Below, piece after piece: positions 35,118 through 44,588 of a stretch of 64,000 bases of DNA. The position numbers and the translations under genes are program-made. This DNA is from UTCHB3 sp964625575 (lineage in GTDB: Bacteria > Bacteroidota > Ignavibacteria > Ignavibacteriales > Ignavibacteriaceae), in contig CAZVBQ010000015.1 of NCBI GenBank assembly GCA_964625575.1, forward strand, positions 1 to 64,000, given 5' to 3'. Each line of letters begins with the position of its first letter. The first letter of the stretch is position 1. The notes under the pieces were generated by a model. That model was not told the origin of the DNA and did not search any database. It worked only from the letters and a program-made list of their open reading frames with translations.

Positions 35118-37316
35118 ATGAGATCAAAATACTTACTGCTGATTTTCACTATTTCGCTAATTGCAGCATACCCCCAAAATTTCACGGGCAAGAAATTCGC
35201 CCTCGATCCGGGACACGGTAGTCCGCGGACAGCGACATGCGAACCGGAGACCAAAAGGTTCGAAGCTTATGTTAACCACATTGTTATGCCATATTTGAAG
35301 CAACTGCTTCAACGGGATGGCGCCACTGTGTTTTCCACCCGGGGCGACTACGACTCCCTCGGCGCCTGCTTTTCACTTAGTGAACGGGAAGCTGTGGCAA
35401 ACAATAACAATGTCGACTTTTTCCACTCAATTCATCACAACGCGTTTAACGGCACAAGCAACTACTCGCTTGTACTGTTCGAGCAGTTGAACAACACGGT
35501 TTGCCCGAACGGAAATCCCCAGTGGCCTAATCAGGCTGACAGCATGTCACTTATCATGGCGGCCGAGCTGTTCGCCGGTATTTACACAACCACCGGCTAC
35601 GGACGGGGTGACTACTGTTTTCTTGGCTACAATCTTGGCGTGCTCAACGATCTCGCGATGCCCGGAGTGCTCAGCGAAGGATCATTTTTCGACAATATCC
35701 CCGAAGCCACCAGACTCGCGAACCTCGCGTATCTTAGAACGGAAGCTGAAGCTCAGTACCTTTCGTACCTTAAATATTTCAAAAAGCCCCTCCCCTCTCA
35801 CGGCTCTTTAGTGGGAATTGTAACAAATCTTACAACAGGAAATCCGGTTAAAGGTGTCAGGGTGGTACTTACCTCTCTGAATAAAACTTACACTCTCGAC
35901 TCGCTTGGAAACGGCTTCTTCCGTTTCGATTCACTCGCGCCCGGTACTTACCCTGTTTCAGTGATATCAAATATTGATACTGTAAACACGTCGGTTACTG
36001 TTGAGGCCGGTAAAATAAACAAGAAAAACCTTTTAAGCGGATCGGCGGATGTGCCGCCACAGTTAAAACTTCTCTCTGTCACGGGAGCTGAGGGCACACT
36101 GAATCTTCGTTGGGAAGTGCCGACAGGCATGCTCGATTCCGTAATGATATATCTTTCGGCCGATGGTTCTTTGCCAACCGGTGAACCTTACAAGACTATC
36201 CCCGCCGGGTCAAACACTCATTCGCTGACAGGTCTTGCCCCCAACGAAAGTTTCTACGTTGGGATCAAAGGCAAAAACCTGTTCGGAACGAGCCCTGTGA
36301 TCTCAAAGATCTATGGCGCGCAGACAACCGCGAGCGGTGATGCCGTGCTGTTGGTTGATGGTTTCAACCGTTACGGTGGTTCAGGAAGCTGGCAACAGCC
36401 CTGGCACAACTTCACTTCTTACTATGGCGAAGCTTTGTCAGAATCGGGAAACAGATTCTCAACTGTATCAAATTCAGCGATCACAAGTTCAACCCAGATC
36501 AAACCGTTCAAGTACCTTTTCTGGTTGCTCGGTGACGAATCAACCGTCGATGAAACTTTCACCACTGCTGAGCAGACCTTTGTAAAAGAATACCTCCAGA
36601 GTGGAGGGAAACTCTTCGTTACTGGTTCAGAAGTGGCGTGGGACCTCGATAATAAAGGTACTGCCACCGACAAGGAATTCATTAACCAGTACCTGAAGGC
36701 CTCATACGTGGCTGACAATCCCACTCCCAACACTCCTTCAGCTTCGGGGGTTGCAGGCACTATTTTCGATGGTTCATCGGTAACTTTCGGTGTTACATAC
36801 CCTGAAGACTGGCCGGATGTGATCAACGCGGCCAACGGAAGTGTACCCGTGATGAGATATAACGCGACCCAAAACGCCGCTGTGGCATTTGAAGGCACTT
36901 TCCCCGGTGGTACCGCGCCGGGTAAAGTGGTCTTTGTGGCGTTTACTGTTGAAACAATTGGTGATGCCGCGAAACGGAAAGATGTGGTGCAGAGGATAAT
37001 GAACTTCTTCACAGGCGCTACATCAGTTGATGACCTCGCGGAGGGTGTTATACCCGCTGATTTTTCGATGAGCGTATACCCGAACCCCTTCAACCCCTCG
37101 ACGAATCTGATGGTTAATGTACCTTCTGAAGGGGTGTTCTCGATCAAACTCTACGATATCCTCGGGCGGGAACTCTCAGTGATAAGTGACGGGATCATGC
37201 AGCGCGGAGCGCACAAATTCAAAATTGAGATGGATCCATTCCCGTCAGGCACCTACTTCATACACGTTTCGGGTGCCGGGGTAAATCAGGTTCAGAAATT
37301 AATGTTGCTCAAGTAA
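35118..37316 (+). CDS. Secreted multidomain N-acetylmuramoyl-L-alanine amidase-like protein with type IX sorting domain
   Basis: A 732-residue exported protein. After a signal peptide (1-20), residues about 25-235 form an Amidase_3-like domain with zinc-ligand candidates in LDPGHGS, the Glu of KRFEAYVN and His in HSIHHNAF. A carboxypeptidase-regulatory-like beta domain (about 238-305) and a fibronectin-III-like domain (315-400) follow. Residues about 410-640 look like a class I glutaminase/ThuA-like alpha/beta domain (LLVDGFNRYG, YLFWLLGDES, GGKLFVTGSE). The sorting domain starts at SVYPNPFNPSTN. Some homologues of this layout are annotated as xanthan lyases, so a polysaccharide substrate other than peptidoglycan is possible. 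Confidence 0.82.
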   Translation: MRSKYLLLIFTISLIAAYPQNFTGKKFALDPGHGSPRTATCEPETKRFEAYVNHIVMPYLKQLLQRDGATVFSTRGDYDSLGACFSLSEREAVANNNNVDFFHSIHHNAFNGTSNYSLVLFEQLNNTVCPNGNPQWPNQADSMSLIMAAELFAGIYTTTGYGRGDYCFLGYNLGVLNDLAMPGVLSEGSFFDNIPEATRLANLAYLRTEAEAQYLSYLKYFKKPLPSHGSLVGIVTNLTTGNPVKGVRVVLTSLNKTYTLDSLGNGFFRFDSLAPGTYPVSVISNIDTVNTSVTVEAGKINKKNLLSGSADVPPQLKLLSVTGAEGTLNLRWEVPTGMLDSVMIYLSADGSLPTGEPYKTIPAGSNTHSLTGLAPNESFYVGIKGKNLFGTSPVISKIYGAQTTASGDAVLLVDGFNRYGGSGSWQQPWHNFTSYYGEALSESGNRFSTVSNSAITSSTQIKPFKYLFWLLGDESTVDETFTTAEQTFVKEYLQSGGKLFVTGSEVAWDLDNKGTATDKEFINQYLKASYVADNPTPNTPSASGVAGTIFDGSSVTFGVTYPEDWPDVINAANGSVPVMRYNATQNAAVAFEGTFPGGTAPGKVVFVAFTVETIGDAAKRKDVVQRIMNFFTGATSVDDLAEGVIPADFSMSVYPNPFNPSTNLMVNVPSEGVFSIKLYDILGRELSVISDGIMQRGAHKFKIEMDPFPSGTYFIHVSGAGVNQVQKLMLLK

Positions 37317-37330
37317 TCACGGAAATTGAA

Positions 37331-38260
37331 ATGAAAAAGTTGTTATTTATATTTTTATTGTCAGCAACCCTCATGCTCGGGCAGGGAATTTCAGTCGGCC
37401 GGGCACCCGTGCCGTTAACCGGTGGCGACGCACGTTACGCCTTCGGCAAATTCTCCCCCGACGGGCGGTTCGCGCTCCTCTCCCATAAAGGATACGCCAC
37501 GATCGAACTGGTTGAGATGGCCACTTCCAAAAGCTCAATTATCACATCCAACACCCCAGGTGCCGGATGGGGAATGAGATGGAATGGTTCAGGTGACCGC
37601 TTCATTTTCAAAGTTAACGGAGCTGATCAGGCCGGTAACAAGACCGTGGGACTCTTTGAGTATACCGACGGCACCGGACTCACGAAAGTTGCTGATCTCG
37701 ATCCAGCAGCTAATAACCTCGCCTTCTATTCACTGAACGGAAACGGGATCACAACGGAAGGCAGTAACGGACAACCGCAGATCATAAGAAACAGTGAAAC
37801 TGCTGCCGCGATAAATTACTACATTACAAATGGTAAATTGAAGATCATCGACCCGGCAGGAAAACTTTCCCCCGGCACTCCGGCGATGGTAGAACTGAAA
37901 GAGAACGTCCTCTTCGCGGAGTGGTCACCTTCGGGTAAACGGCTCGCTCTCCATTCCGCCGGTGAAGGTATAACCGTGTTCGATCTTGCAACAGGTTCTG
38001 CTCACAGATTTCCCGGTTCAGAGTACCCTTCATGGATAAATGATGATTATCTGACTTACATGGCAACGGAAGATGACGGCTATACCATGCTGAACAGCGA
38101 GGTGATAGTTGCCAAGTATGACGGTTCAGAGTCGGAGATCGTAACCCGTGATTTCTCGCCTGCCGCCATGTGGCCTTCGGCCGACCGTAACGGGAATCTT
38201 ATGTTTACCGGGGCTGATGGCAGATTATACCTGATGAAAATTGATTTCCCGAGAAATTAA
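37331..38260 (+). CDS. Secreted beta-propeller (PD40/TolB-like) protein
   Basis: A 309-residue protein with a signal peptide (MKKLLFIFLLSATLMLGQG). Repeated blades resemble WD40-like PD40 motifs: YAFGKFSPDGRFALLSHKG, AEWSPSGKRLALHSAGEG and AMWPSADRNGNLMFTGADG. No sorting domain or catalytic motif is seen. It follows the amidase-like gene by 14 bp and probably shares its transcript. Its binding partner is unknown. Confidence 0.75.
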   Translation: MKKLLFIFLLSATLMLGQGISVGRAPVPLTGGDARYAFGKFSPDGRFALLSHKGYATIELVEMATSKSSIITSNTPGAGWGMRWNGSGDRFIFKVNGADQAGNKTVGLFEYTDGTGLTKVADLDPAANNLAFYSLNGNGITTEGSNGQPQIIRNSETAAAINYYITNGKLKIIDPAGKLSPGTPAMVELKENVLFAEWSPSGKRLALHSAGEGITVFDLATGSAHRFPGSEYPSWINDDYLTYMATEDDGYTMLNSEVIVAKYDGSESEIVTRDFSPAAMWPSADRNGNLMFTGADGRLYLMKIDFPRN

Positions 38261-38288
38261 TGAACCATTTTTCGTACTTTTACATTTT

Positions 38289-38296
38289 TATTTTTG
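38289..38296 (+). promoter_or_regulatory. Bacteroidota-type -7 box before the acyl-CoA synthetase
   Basis: TATTTTTG fits TAnnTTTG and lies 37 bases before the ATG at 38334. The upstream element is poor. It probably drives the fatty-acid activating enzyme on its own. Confidence 0.4.
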
Positions 38297-38333
38297 GTAA
38301 ACATTTCAATTAATCACGAGGCACAAAAGGTTA

Positions 38334-40163
38334 ATGGGACCAAGGAGAAATTTTAAAACCATCCCGGAATTATTCAGGATTCTGGTGGACGAGTATGGCA
38401 AAGAGCAATCTAAACCCATGCTCAGTTACAAGGTCGACAAAGAGTATGTGAACATTACTTACCAGCAGTTCAAGCAGGAAGTGGAACTGATGGCTCACGG
38501 GTTGCTTTCCATCGGTCTCTCTGCCGGCGAAAAGGTCATACTCCTCGCTGAGAACCGTCCTGAGTGGATGATGTTCGACTTTGCCATTCTTGGAATTGGT
38601 GCTGTTGACGTTCCTTTGTACCCTTCACTTACCCCCGCTGACATTAAGTTTATCGTCAATAATTCCGAGTCGAAGGTGGTGATCGTTTCAAACAAGTTGC
38701 TCCTTTCGAAATTCCTGAAAGTCAAGGATGAGTGCCCCGGAGTTGAGAGTATCATCGTGATGAACGAGAAGGATGCCGACACTTCAGTTTCAGGTCTTTA
38801 TTCCCTTAACCGGCTGAAACAGATGGGTGAGGAGCACCGGAAATTCAATCCGGGGATGTTCTCTGAACTCAATGAGAAAGTCAGGGAGTACGATACCTGT
38901 ACCATCATCTATACTTCGGGGACCACCGGCGAACCCAAGGGAGTGCTTCTTACACACCATAATATTATTTCCAACGTGCTTGGTGCACTCGAGTCGATCC
39001 ACGTGACTCAAAATGAAGTGTTCCTTTCATTCCTCCCCTTGTGCCATATTTTTGAGAGAATGGCAGGGTTTTACCTCGCCCTTGCCTCGGGTAGTCACGT
39101 TGCCTTCGCGGTTAGTATCGAAACTGTTCCGCAGAATATGACGGAAGTGAAGCCGACACTTATGACCGCGGTTCCCCGCCTTTTTGAAAGATTTCACGCG
39201 AGAGTTATTAAGACAGTGGAAGCCGGTCCGGAGAAAAAGCAAAAGATCTTTCACTGGGGCGTCGATATTGGCAAGCAATACGCAGCCGCAAAAAAGAAAG
39301 GGAAAGTACCTTTTGCCCTGGCTGCCAAATTCAAGGTTGCCGATACGCTGGTACTGAAAAAGATCCGCGAAAGAACCGGTGGAAGACTCAAGTTCTTCGT
39401 CTCCGGCGGGGCGGCACTTCCTAAACATCTCGGAGAATTTTTCGAGGCATTGGGAATTCTTATTCTTGAAGGTTACGGTTTAACCGAATCATCCCCTGTA
39501 ATCGCCGTTAACCAGGAAAAAGCATACAAGTTCGGCGCGGTCGGCAGGATCATCCCCGGCGTGCAGGTAAGGATCGCGAAAGAACACCCCGATGACCACG
39601 ACGGCGAGATACTCGCCAAGGGTCCGAATATCATGCAGGGTTATTACAAACTCCCGGAAGAAACCGCTGCCACCATTAAAGACGGCTGGCTTCACACCGG
39701 TGATATCGGTTATATCGATGAAGATGGATTCCTTTTCATCACCGACAGGAAAAAGAACCTCTTTAAAACCTCCGGTGGAAAGTATGTTGCCCCGACTCCG
39801 ATCGAGAATCTTTTCCTCACAAATAAATATATTGAGCAGTTTGTGCTGATCGGTGATAAGCGCACCTTCCTTAGCGCGCTTATCGTACCTGATTTCGACA
39901 ATCTAAAAGAGTTCGCCAAATCAGCGAACGTTCAGTACGTTGATATCCCCGATCTTCTGAAGAAAAAGGAAGTGATACAGCTCTACGAAAAGGAGATCGT
40001 GCAGATCCAAAAAACCCTCGCCAACTATGAAAAAGTGCGCAAATTCGCGCTTATGGAGCGGGCATTCACAATCGAAGACGGTGAAATGACACCTTCACTC
40101 AAGATCAAGCGTAAGGTGGTTGAGAAGAAATACGCCGATGAGATTGAGAGGATGTACGCGTGA
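38334..40163 (+). CDS. Long-chain fatty acid--CoA ligase (AMP-forming)
   Basis: A 609-residue ANL-superfamily enzyme that activates fatty acids through an acyl-adenylate. The P-loop is IIYTSGTTGEPKGVLLTHHN, the adenine motif GYGLTESSP, the hinge region HTGDIGYIDEDGFLFITDRK, and the C-terminal lysine region is present. A Shine-Dalgarno AAAGG precedes the ATG. The length suits FadD/FACL-like long-chain members common in Bacteroidota. The stop codon lies at the edge of a heptanucleotide repeat array. Confidence 0.93.
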   Translation: MGPRRNFKTIPELFRILVDEYGKEQSKPMLSYKVDKEYVNITYQQFKQEVELMAHGLLSIGLSAGEKVILLAENRPEWMMFDFAILGIGAVDVPLYPSLTPADIKFIVNNSESKVVIVSNKLLLSKFLKVKDECPGVESIIVMNEKDADTSVSGLYSLNRLKQMGEEHRKFNPGMFSELNEKVREYDTCTIIYTSGTTGEPKGVLLTHHNIISNVLGALESIHVTQNEVFLSFLPLCHIFERMAGFYLALASGSHVAFAVSIETVPQNMTEVKPTLMTAVPRLFERFHARVIKTVEAGPEKKQKIFHWGVDIGKQYAAAKKKGKVPFALAAKFKVADTLVLKKIRERTGGRLKFFVSGGAALPKHLGEFFEALGILILEGYGLTESSPVIAVNQEKAYKFGAVGRIIPGVQVRIAKEHPDDHDGEILAKGPNIMQGYYKLPEETAATIKDGWLHTGDIGYIDEDGFLFITDRKKNLFKTSGGKYVAPTPIENLFLTNKYIEQFVLIGDKRTFLSALIVPDFDNLKEFAKSANVQYVDIPDLLKKKEVIQLYEKEIVQIQKTLANYEKVRKFALMERAFTIEDGEMTPSLKIKRKVVEKKYADEIERMYA

Positions 40164-40166
40164 CAG

Positions 40167-40236
40167 TGGTCAGTGGTGAGTGATGAGTTATGAGTGATGA
40201 GTTATGAGCGATGAGTTATGAGCGATGAGTTATGAG
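40167..40236 (+). repeat. Heptanucleotide tandem array (NNATGAG type)
   Basis: Ten 7-bp units: TGGTCAG, TGGTGAG, then alternating TGATGAG/TTATGAG and CGATGAG/TTATGAG. It equally reads as four copies of a 14-mer ending TTATGAG from 40181. It starts three bases after the stop codon of the acyl-CoA synthetase and ends 35 bases before the next ATG. It resembles the short heptanucleotide repeats described in cyanobacteria. Confidence 0.9.
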
Positions 40237-40271
40237 TTATAGCCCACAATCTGTATGACCGGGAACAATTT

Positions 40272-42575
40272 ATGAGGCCACTTTTTTATTCTTTTTTGAT
40301 CCTGTTTCTTTTAGTGAAAAGCGCTGCCCCACAAGGCGGCGCTTTTTGGCAAAGACCCGGAATTGATATTTTCCCCCACATTTCATACTTCGATCAGTAC
40401 GTAAACTCCCGATATCTACCCGAAACCTGGGGTGGCACCTTCACTTCTGAAGACGTGAAAAAACAGGTGAAGGAGAATTACAGGATGCTGAAAGAGGCAG
40501 GGTTCACCCACACTGTTTCGTTTGCCGATGAGTTTTCAACTGATCCATCAATCAATCCCGGATTAAAGATATTTGATCGCCATATCGAATGGTCAGCTTT
40601 CGATCCTATGGAAGGGAGTGACCTCCCCGGCAAGTATATCTTTTCTCAGGCTCAGGATCCGGAGTTATACCCGTTCAGAGTGGCGGGGGAATTGCCGGCA
40701 GGTCTGGGGATGGAAAGCAATAACGGATTCGGGAACGGTCAAACGCGATCGATCTGGGTGAATAACCCCCTTCCTGATCTCACCCCCGGATGGGTGACAC
40801 TCCCACTGGTGGGAAAAGATCAACAGAATGGAGATGAATGGCTGCGGACCGCTTCACCCGAAGACGGAACGGGTTACCTTTTTTATGCCAAAATCAACAG
40901 AACCCTCTTCACATCTTCAGACCCTTTGACTTTCTTCATCGATGCCTCGGCCGGGGAAACCAAGCTTCATGACACCTCGCTGGTTCTGACCATTTTCGTC
41001 AGGTCTTCCACGATGAAGGAGATTGAGGGTGCCGGTGGGAAGAAGACTTCTGAACCCTTCACTTCGAAAGAGTTTAAGATCCGTTTCAAGGATTTGAAGG
41101 GAAAAGTACCCCGGATATTGAGGTTTTCAGGCGATCAAATCGATTTTTCTAAAGCCGGAATTTTTGAGAATCAGATCGAGGTGGCGGCGTATTACCACGG
41201 GGCGGGTCAAGTCAGTGTAAGATCCTTTTGGTTTGCCGACAAGGGGTATCTTGATCTGGCTGAAAACCGGGTGATTCTTGACCAGGTGAAAAGGGCGATC
41301 ACCGCGAAACTTGAGAAGTATAAAGACAACCCCCTGTTTGAATCATTCTACACCGATGAACCTTACCTCCTCACCACCGCCGTAAGAAAATTATATACCG
41401 AAATAATCCGCGGTGTAAAACCCCGTACTCCGGGGCGTTCACTCGATATCGCGACTGTTTCTGGAGCCGTGTGGATGTGGAACCTTATGTTCGACCGGAA
41501 AAACTCAATTATCGAAGAAGATGGAAAGAAGTTCTTCCGTAATTTTCTGATTTTCGACTATTACCCGCTACGCTGGTTCATTAAAAACGGCTGGCAGGAT
41601 CAACGCCGGCTTCAACAGGCTTTTGACGAGTTGATAGAATACCCGTATGAGAGAATAACACCCCGTGACGGGAAGGAAGACCCGTATCAGTATATAGGTT
41701 ATTTGCAAACCATACTTGCCGCCCAGAATATGACCCCTGATGATCTCACGGATGACGTCCCCATTTTTCAGACTATTCAAGTATCGGGATCAAAGCAGAT
41801 CAAACGATCCGGTGGCAAGCTCTCTTACAATCCCCACCCGCTGGATCACAGGGTACCCACGCGATATGAAATATTCGCCATGGGAAATCTCGCGATCGCT
41901 TACGGAGCCACCGGACTGATGTATTACATGGTTCCTTCAAGGATCGATCCACTGCCTCCCGGTGACATTGTCTACAATTACGGGACTTACGGACTCTTTG
42001 ATGATCCGGGGAATATCTACAATGAAAACGACACCAATGTGTGCACGCACAGGGCCGGTGTTCCACAAGTGCCAAATCAGCGCTATTACGCGGTTCAGGA
42101 TTTTATATCCGGATTAAGTAAATTCAGCGATCACCTTCTCCGTTTACATTGGGTGAACGGTTACTCCGCGAACCTTAACAGATACCGTGTTACCGGCCGC
42201 GACAACTGGATAGAGCGTGTTGTCTCATCTTCACCTGACGAAGGTGAGACCGACGAAACCCCGTTTGTTGAAGTGGGGCTCTTCCGGCAATTGAACGGCG
42301 GTAGAACTGCCCTCGAACCTGATTCGTTGTGGCTGTTTGTGGTAAACAAATTATGCGACGTAAACGGACAAAATTCATCCGAAGGAAACCGGCAGGTCAA
42401 AATTGAGCTGAAGAAAAATTTTGAAACCGGTTTTAAGGAATACGAAGTTTTTGACCTTTCATCGGGCACACCAACCCTTTTGGCGGAATACACTTCAGGA
42501 ACCCCGGAGATCGGAATACAACTGAATTCGGGACGCGCGGCATTAATTCTATTGAGAAAGAAGCAGACAAAATGA
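40272..42575 (+). CDS. Large secreted protein, possible glycoside-hydrolase-like barrel
   Basis: A 767-residue protein with a signal peptide (about 1-20, ending in AAPQ). The first part (WGGTFTSEDVKKQVKENYRM) looks like the start of an alpha/beta barrel. A jelly-roll-like insert occupies about 170-325, and the central part contains FESFYTDEPYLLTT, where an acidic residue after a strand recalls glycoside hydrolase acid/base sites. YGATGLMYYMVPS and a C-terminal beta-sandwich follow. No type IX sorting tail is seen. The gene overlaps the cupin by four bases. I do not recognise a named family; the hydrolase reading is inference. Confidence 0.6.
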   Translation: MRPLFYSFLILFLLVKSAAPQGGAFWQRPGIDIFPHISYFDQYVNSRYLPETWGGTFTSEDVKKQVKENYRMLKEAGFTHTVSFADEFSTDPSINPGLKIFDRHIEWSAFDPMEGSDLPGKYIFSQAQDPELYPFRVAGELPAGLGMESNNGFGNGQTRSIWVNNPLPDLTPGWVTLPLVGKDQQNGDEWLRTASPEDGTGYLFYAKINRTLFTSSDPLTFFIDASAGETKLHDTSLVLTIFVRSSTMKEIEGAGGKKTSEPFTSKEFKIRFKDLKGKVPRILRFSGDQIDFSKAGIFENQIEVAAYYHGAGQVSVRSFWFADKGYLDLAENRVILDQVKRAITAKLEKYKDNPLFESFYTDEPYLLTTAVRKLYTEIIRGVKPRTPGRSLDIATVSGAVWMWNLMFDRKNSIIEEDGKKFFRNFLIFDYYPLRWFIKNGWQDQRRLQQAFDELIEYPYERITPRDGKEDPYQYIGYLQTILAAQNMTPDDLTDDVPIFQTIQVSGSKQIKRSGGKLSYNPHPLDHRVPTRYEIFAMGNLAIAYGATGLMYYMVPSRIDPLPPGDIVYNYGTYGLFDDPGNIYNENDTNVCTHRAGVPQVPNQRYYAVQDFISGLSKFSDHLLRLHWVNGYSANLNRYRVTGRDNWIERVVSSSPDEGETDETPFVEVGLFRQLNGGRTALEPDSLWLFVVNKLCDVNGQNSSEGNRQVKIELKKNFETGFKEYEVFDLSSGTPTLLAEYTSGTPEIGIQLNSGRAALILLRKKQTK

Positions 42576-43060
42576 GCAGAAAAGAATACTGGATAACAAA
42601 ACTTGGGCTCCTCCCCCATCCCGAGGGTGGTTTTTTTAAGGAGTCTTACAGATCAACGGAGTCAATCCCCGGGGCTTCACTTCCTGCCCGGTATGGGAGC
42701 GACCGTGTTTTCGCCACTCAAATATACTTCATGCTCGTAAAGGGTAACTTCTCTGCTTTTCACAGGGTGGCATCCGACGAAACCTGGCACTTTTACGATG
42801 GCGTGCCCGTTCGTCTGCATTTGCTTGATCAGTCAGGTCACCAAACGGTCTTGCTCGGGATTGAAGGAGGCATGGAGCCACAATTCACGGTTCCGGCGGG
42901 TACATGGTTCGCGGCAGAGGTGGAAGATGAGGGTGAATTTTCACTTGCAGGATGCTCGGTGGCACCGGGATTTGACTTTGCCGATTTTCAGATGGCGAGC
43001 AAGGAAGAACTTTACAAGCAGTTCCCTTACGAAGTGGTTAACAGGTTGTGCAGGGAATAA
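42572..43060 (+). CDS. Cupin superfamily protein (DUF985/RmlC-like)
   Basis: A 162-residue cupin of the DUF985 family: the start YWITKLGLLPHPEGGFFKES, then AFHRVASDETWHFYDG and the C-terminal GFDFADFQMA are characteristic. Such proteins are small beta-barrels that probably bind or isomerise sugars or other small metabolites; none is proven here. The ATGA overlap with the preceding glycosidase-like gene suggests linked expression. Confidence 0.88.
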   Translation: MSRKEYWITKLGLLPHPEGGFFKESYRSTESIPGASLPARYGSDRVFATQIYFMLVKGNFSAFHRVASDETWHFYDGVPVRLHLLDQSGHQTVLLGIEGGMEPQFTVPAGTWFAAEVEDEGEFSLAGCSVAPGFDFADFQMASKEELYKQFPYEVVNRLCRE

Positions 43061-43063
43061 AAA

Positions 43064-43089
43064 AAGCCGCGCTTAAAAAAACGCGGCTT
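43064..43089 (-). terminator. Intrinsic terminator after bshB1
   Basis: AAGCCGCG (43064-43071) and CGCGGCTT (43082-43089) pair over 8 bp with a 10-nt loop. On the minus strand the stem is followed by a T-run, so it serves the bshB1 transcript. On the plus strand it lies three bases after the cupin stop but lacks a T-run. Confidence 0.8.
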
Positions 43090-43114
43090 GGGTAATAAAT
43101 GGCACCGTTGATTC

Positions 43115-43837
43115 TTAGTGGTGTTTCAGTTTGTGAACCAGGTCAAATTCAATCTGCTCTTCAGTAAAGAATGCTTCACCGTAACCTTTTCCTATCCTGA
43201 ATCCGTAGAGCTTTGCTCTTGCCTCGATGAACTCAAGAAAATCCCTTTTGCTAATGAAAGTTTCGGGTTCTTTGTTCTTCGGATCGAAGAACTGGGATGA
43301 GAAGGCTTTCACTGCTTTCATTTTGGTTTCGAATGTCTCGGTAATGTCTACTATGAAAGAAGGCTGGAACTCGTAGGTTTGCATGTAATAGTAGAGGGCA
43401 TCCGGGCGGTATGAGTGCTGAAGATGTTCATTCTCATAGGTATGGATCTTTCCAACTCCTGAGTAGAAGTAGGCCTTCTTAACCAACTGGCTGGCAGAAA
43501 TATGATCAGGATGACGATCGTTAAAATAGGGAGCGAAGATCACCTTCGGTTTGTACTTCCGGATCATATGTACAAGGCGCATCAGGTTTTCCTGATTAAC
43601 TTCGATGTTTCCATCAGGCATTCTGAGATTTTCCCTAAGCTCTGCTTTAAGTATGATACCTGCCTGAATCGCTTCGTTCTGCCTGATCTCGGCGGAACCG
43701 CGGGTTCCAAGTTCACCAAGTGTCAAATCAACTATTCCGACTTTAAGTCCATGAGCTGAAAATTTGGCAATTGTACCACCCATTGAAAGTTCTGCATCAT
43801 CCGGATGCGCGGCAAATACCAGGGCATCGATTCTCAT
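43115..43837 (-). CDS. bshB1: Bacillithiol biosynthesis deacetylase BshB1
   Basis: A 240-residue LmbE/PIG-L-type zinc deacetylase. The metal site is in VFAAHPDDAELSMGG (His, Asp, Asp) and NDRHPDHISAS. The BshB1 signature DLTLGELGTRGSAEIRQNEA is well conserved. It removes acetyl from GlcNAc-malate in bacillithiol synthesis. bshA and bshC are not in the window. It follows the TPR membrane-protein gene by 9 bp. Confidence 0.93.
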   Translation of the reverse strand: MRIDALVFAAHPDDAELSMGGTIAKFSAHGLKVGIVDLTLGELGTRGSAEIRQNEAIQAGIILKAELRENLRMPDGNIEVNQENLMRLVHMIRKYKPKVIFAPYFNDRHPDHISASQLVKKAYFYSGVGKIHTYENEHLQHSYRPDALYYYMQTYEFQPSFIVDITETFETKMKAVKAFSSQFFDPKNKEPETFISKRDFLEFIEARAKLYGFRIGKGYGEAFFTEEQIEFDLVHKLKHH

Positions 43838-43846
43838 GATAATTTC

Positions 43847-44533
43847 CTATTCAACAATTGAAAGATAACGGTCAACTTCCGGAATTAACGGTGACCTTGA
43901 ATAATCTGTTTTCAGGGAGATGAGAAGCTCTTTTGCCTGTTCTTTTTTGTCCATTTCAACGAGAACGATAGCTGCGCTTAGAAGATACTGCGCGTTCATG
44001 GGGTTTTCTTTTGAGAAAGAGGCAGCCTTTTCATAACTGTCAACTGCTTTGTCAAACTCTTTCTTGCCTTCAAAGTAACCGGCTTTACCAACTTCAGCAG
44101 CGGCTTTAAAGATCGGATTACCGCCCGAGTAGTCGTCATAATATTTGAAAGCCTCTTCAAGTTTTCCGAGATAGCTGTAAGCATTGGCAAGATATATCTT
44201 GGCTGCTTCACCGTTCTCAGTACCAGAATAAGTCTCAGCGATCTTTTTCAGGCCGGTGATCTTCTTCGCGGGATCGCCATCGATCGCCTGAAGGTATGCA
44301 CCTGACTCATACTGAGGCAGAACGAGTGAGAGGGCTGTACCCGCCACATCGTTATTCTGCTTTTTGTTTATGTTGTAAAATACAAGCGCCGCGATTATCA
44401 CGACAAACAGCGCGATACCGCCAAAAACATATTTTTTGTTATCGTCGTACCATCCAAGAACCTTGTAATACAACTCTACAGAAGCTTCACGCTTTTCTTC
44501 TTTTGCTTTGAACTTGCTGATAGGTTTTGCCAT
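43847..44533 (-). CDS. Membrane-anchored TPR protein
   Basis: A 228-residue protein with a short cytoplasmic basic stretch, one transmembrane helix (about 34-54: YVFGGIALFVVIIAALVFY) and a periplasmic tetratricopeptide region, for example EEAFKYYDDYSGGNPIFKAA. The layout resembles YfgM-like proteins that work beside periplasmic chaperones. Its partner is unknown. It is co-transcribed with bshB1 downstream. Confidence 0.8.
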   Translation of the reverse strand: MAKPISKFKAKEEKREASVELYYKVLGWYDDNKKYVFGGIALFVVIIAALVFYNINKKQNNDVAGTALSLVLPQYESGAYLQAIDGDPAKKITGLKKIAETYSGTENGEAAKIYLANAYSYLGKLEEAFKYYDDYSGGNPIFKAAAEVGKAGYFEGKKEFDKAVDSYEKAASFSKENPMNAQYLLSAAIVLVEMDKKEQAKELLISLKTDYSRSPLIPEVDRYLSIVE

Positions 44534-44568
44534 TATTAACCTTTCTGAATTCTAAAAATTACGAACAA

Positions 44569-44576
44569 CAAAGATA
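44569..44576 (-). promoter_or_regulatory. Bacteroidota-type -7 box before the TPR/bshB1 pair
   Basis: On the minus strand this reads TATCTTTG, matching TAnnTTTG, 35 bases before the start codon at 44533 and between it and the end of the PHP gene. Confidence 0.4.
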
Positions 44577-44588
44577 ACCGTAAATTAT

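Noticed and set aside
40167..40236. CRISPR array
   Set aside because: Units are 7 bp and contiguous, with no spacers and no cas genes in the window.
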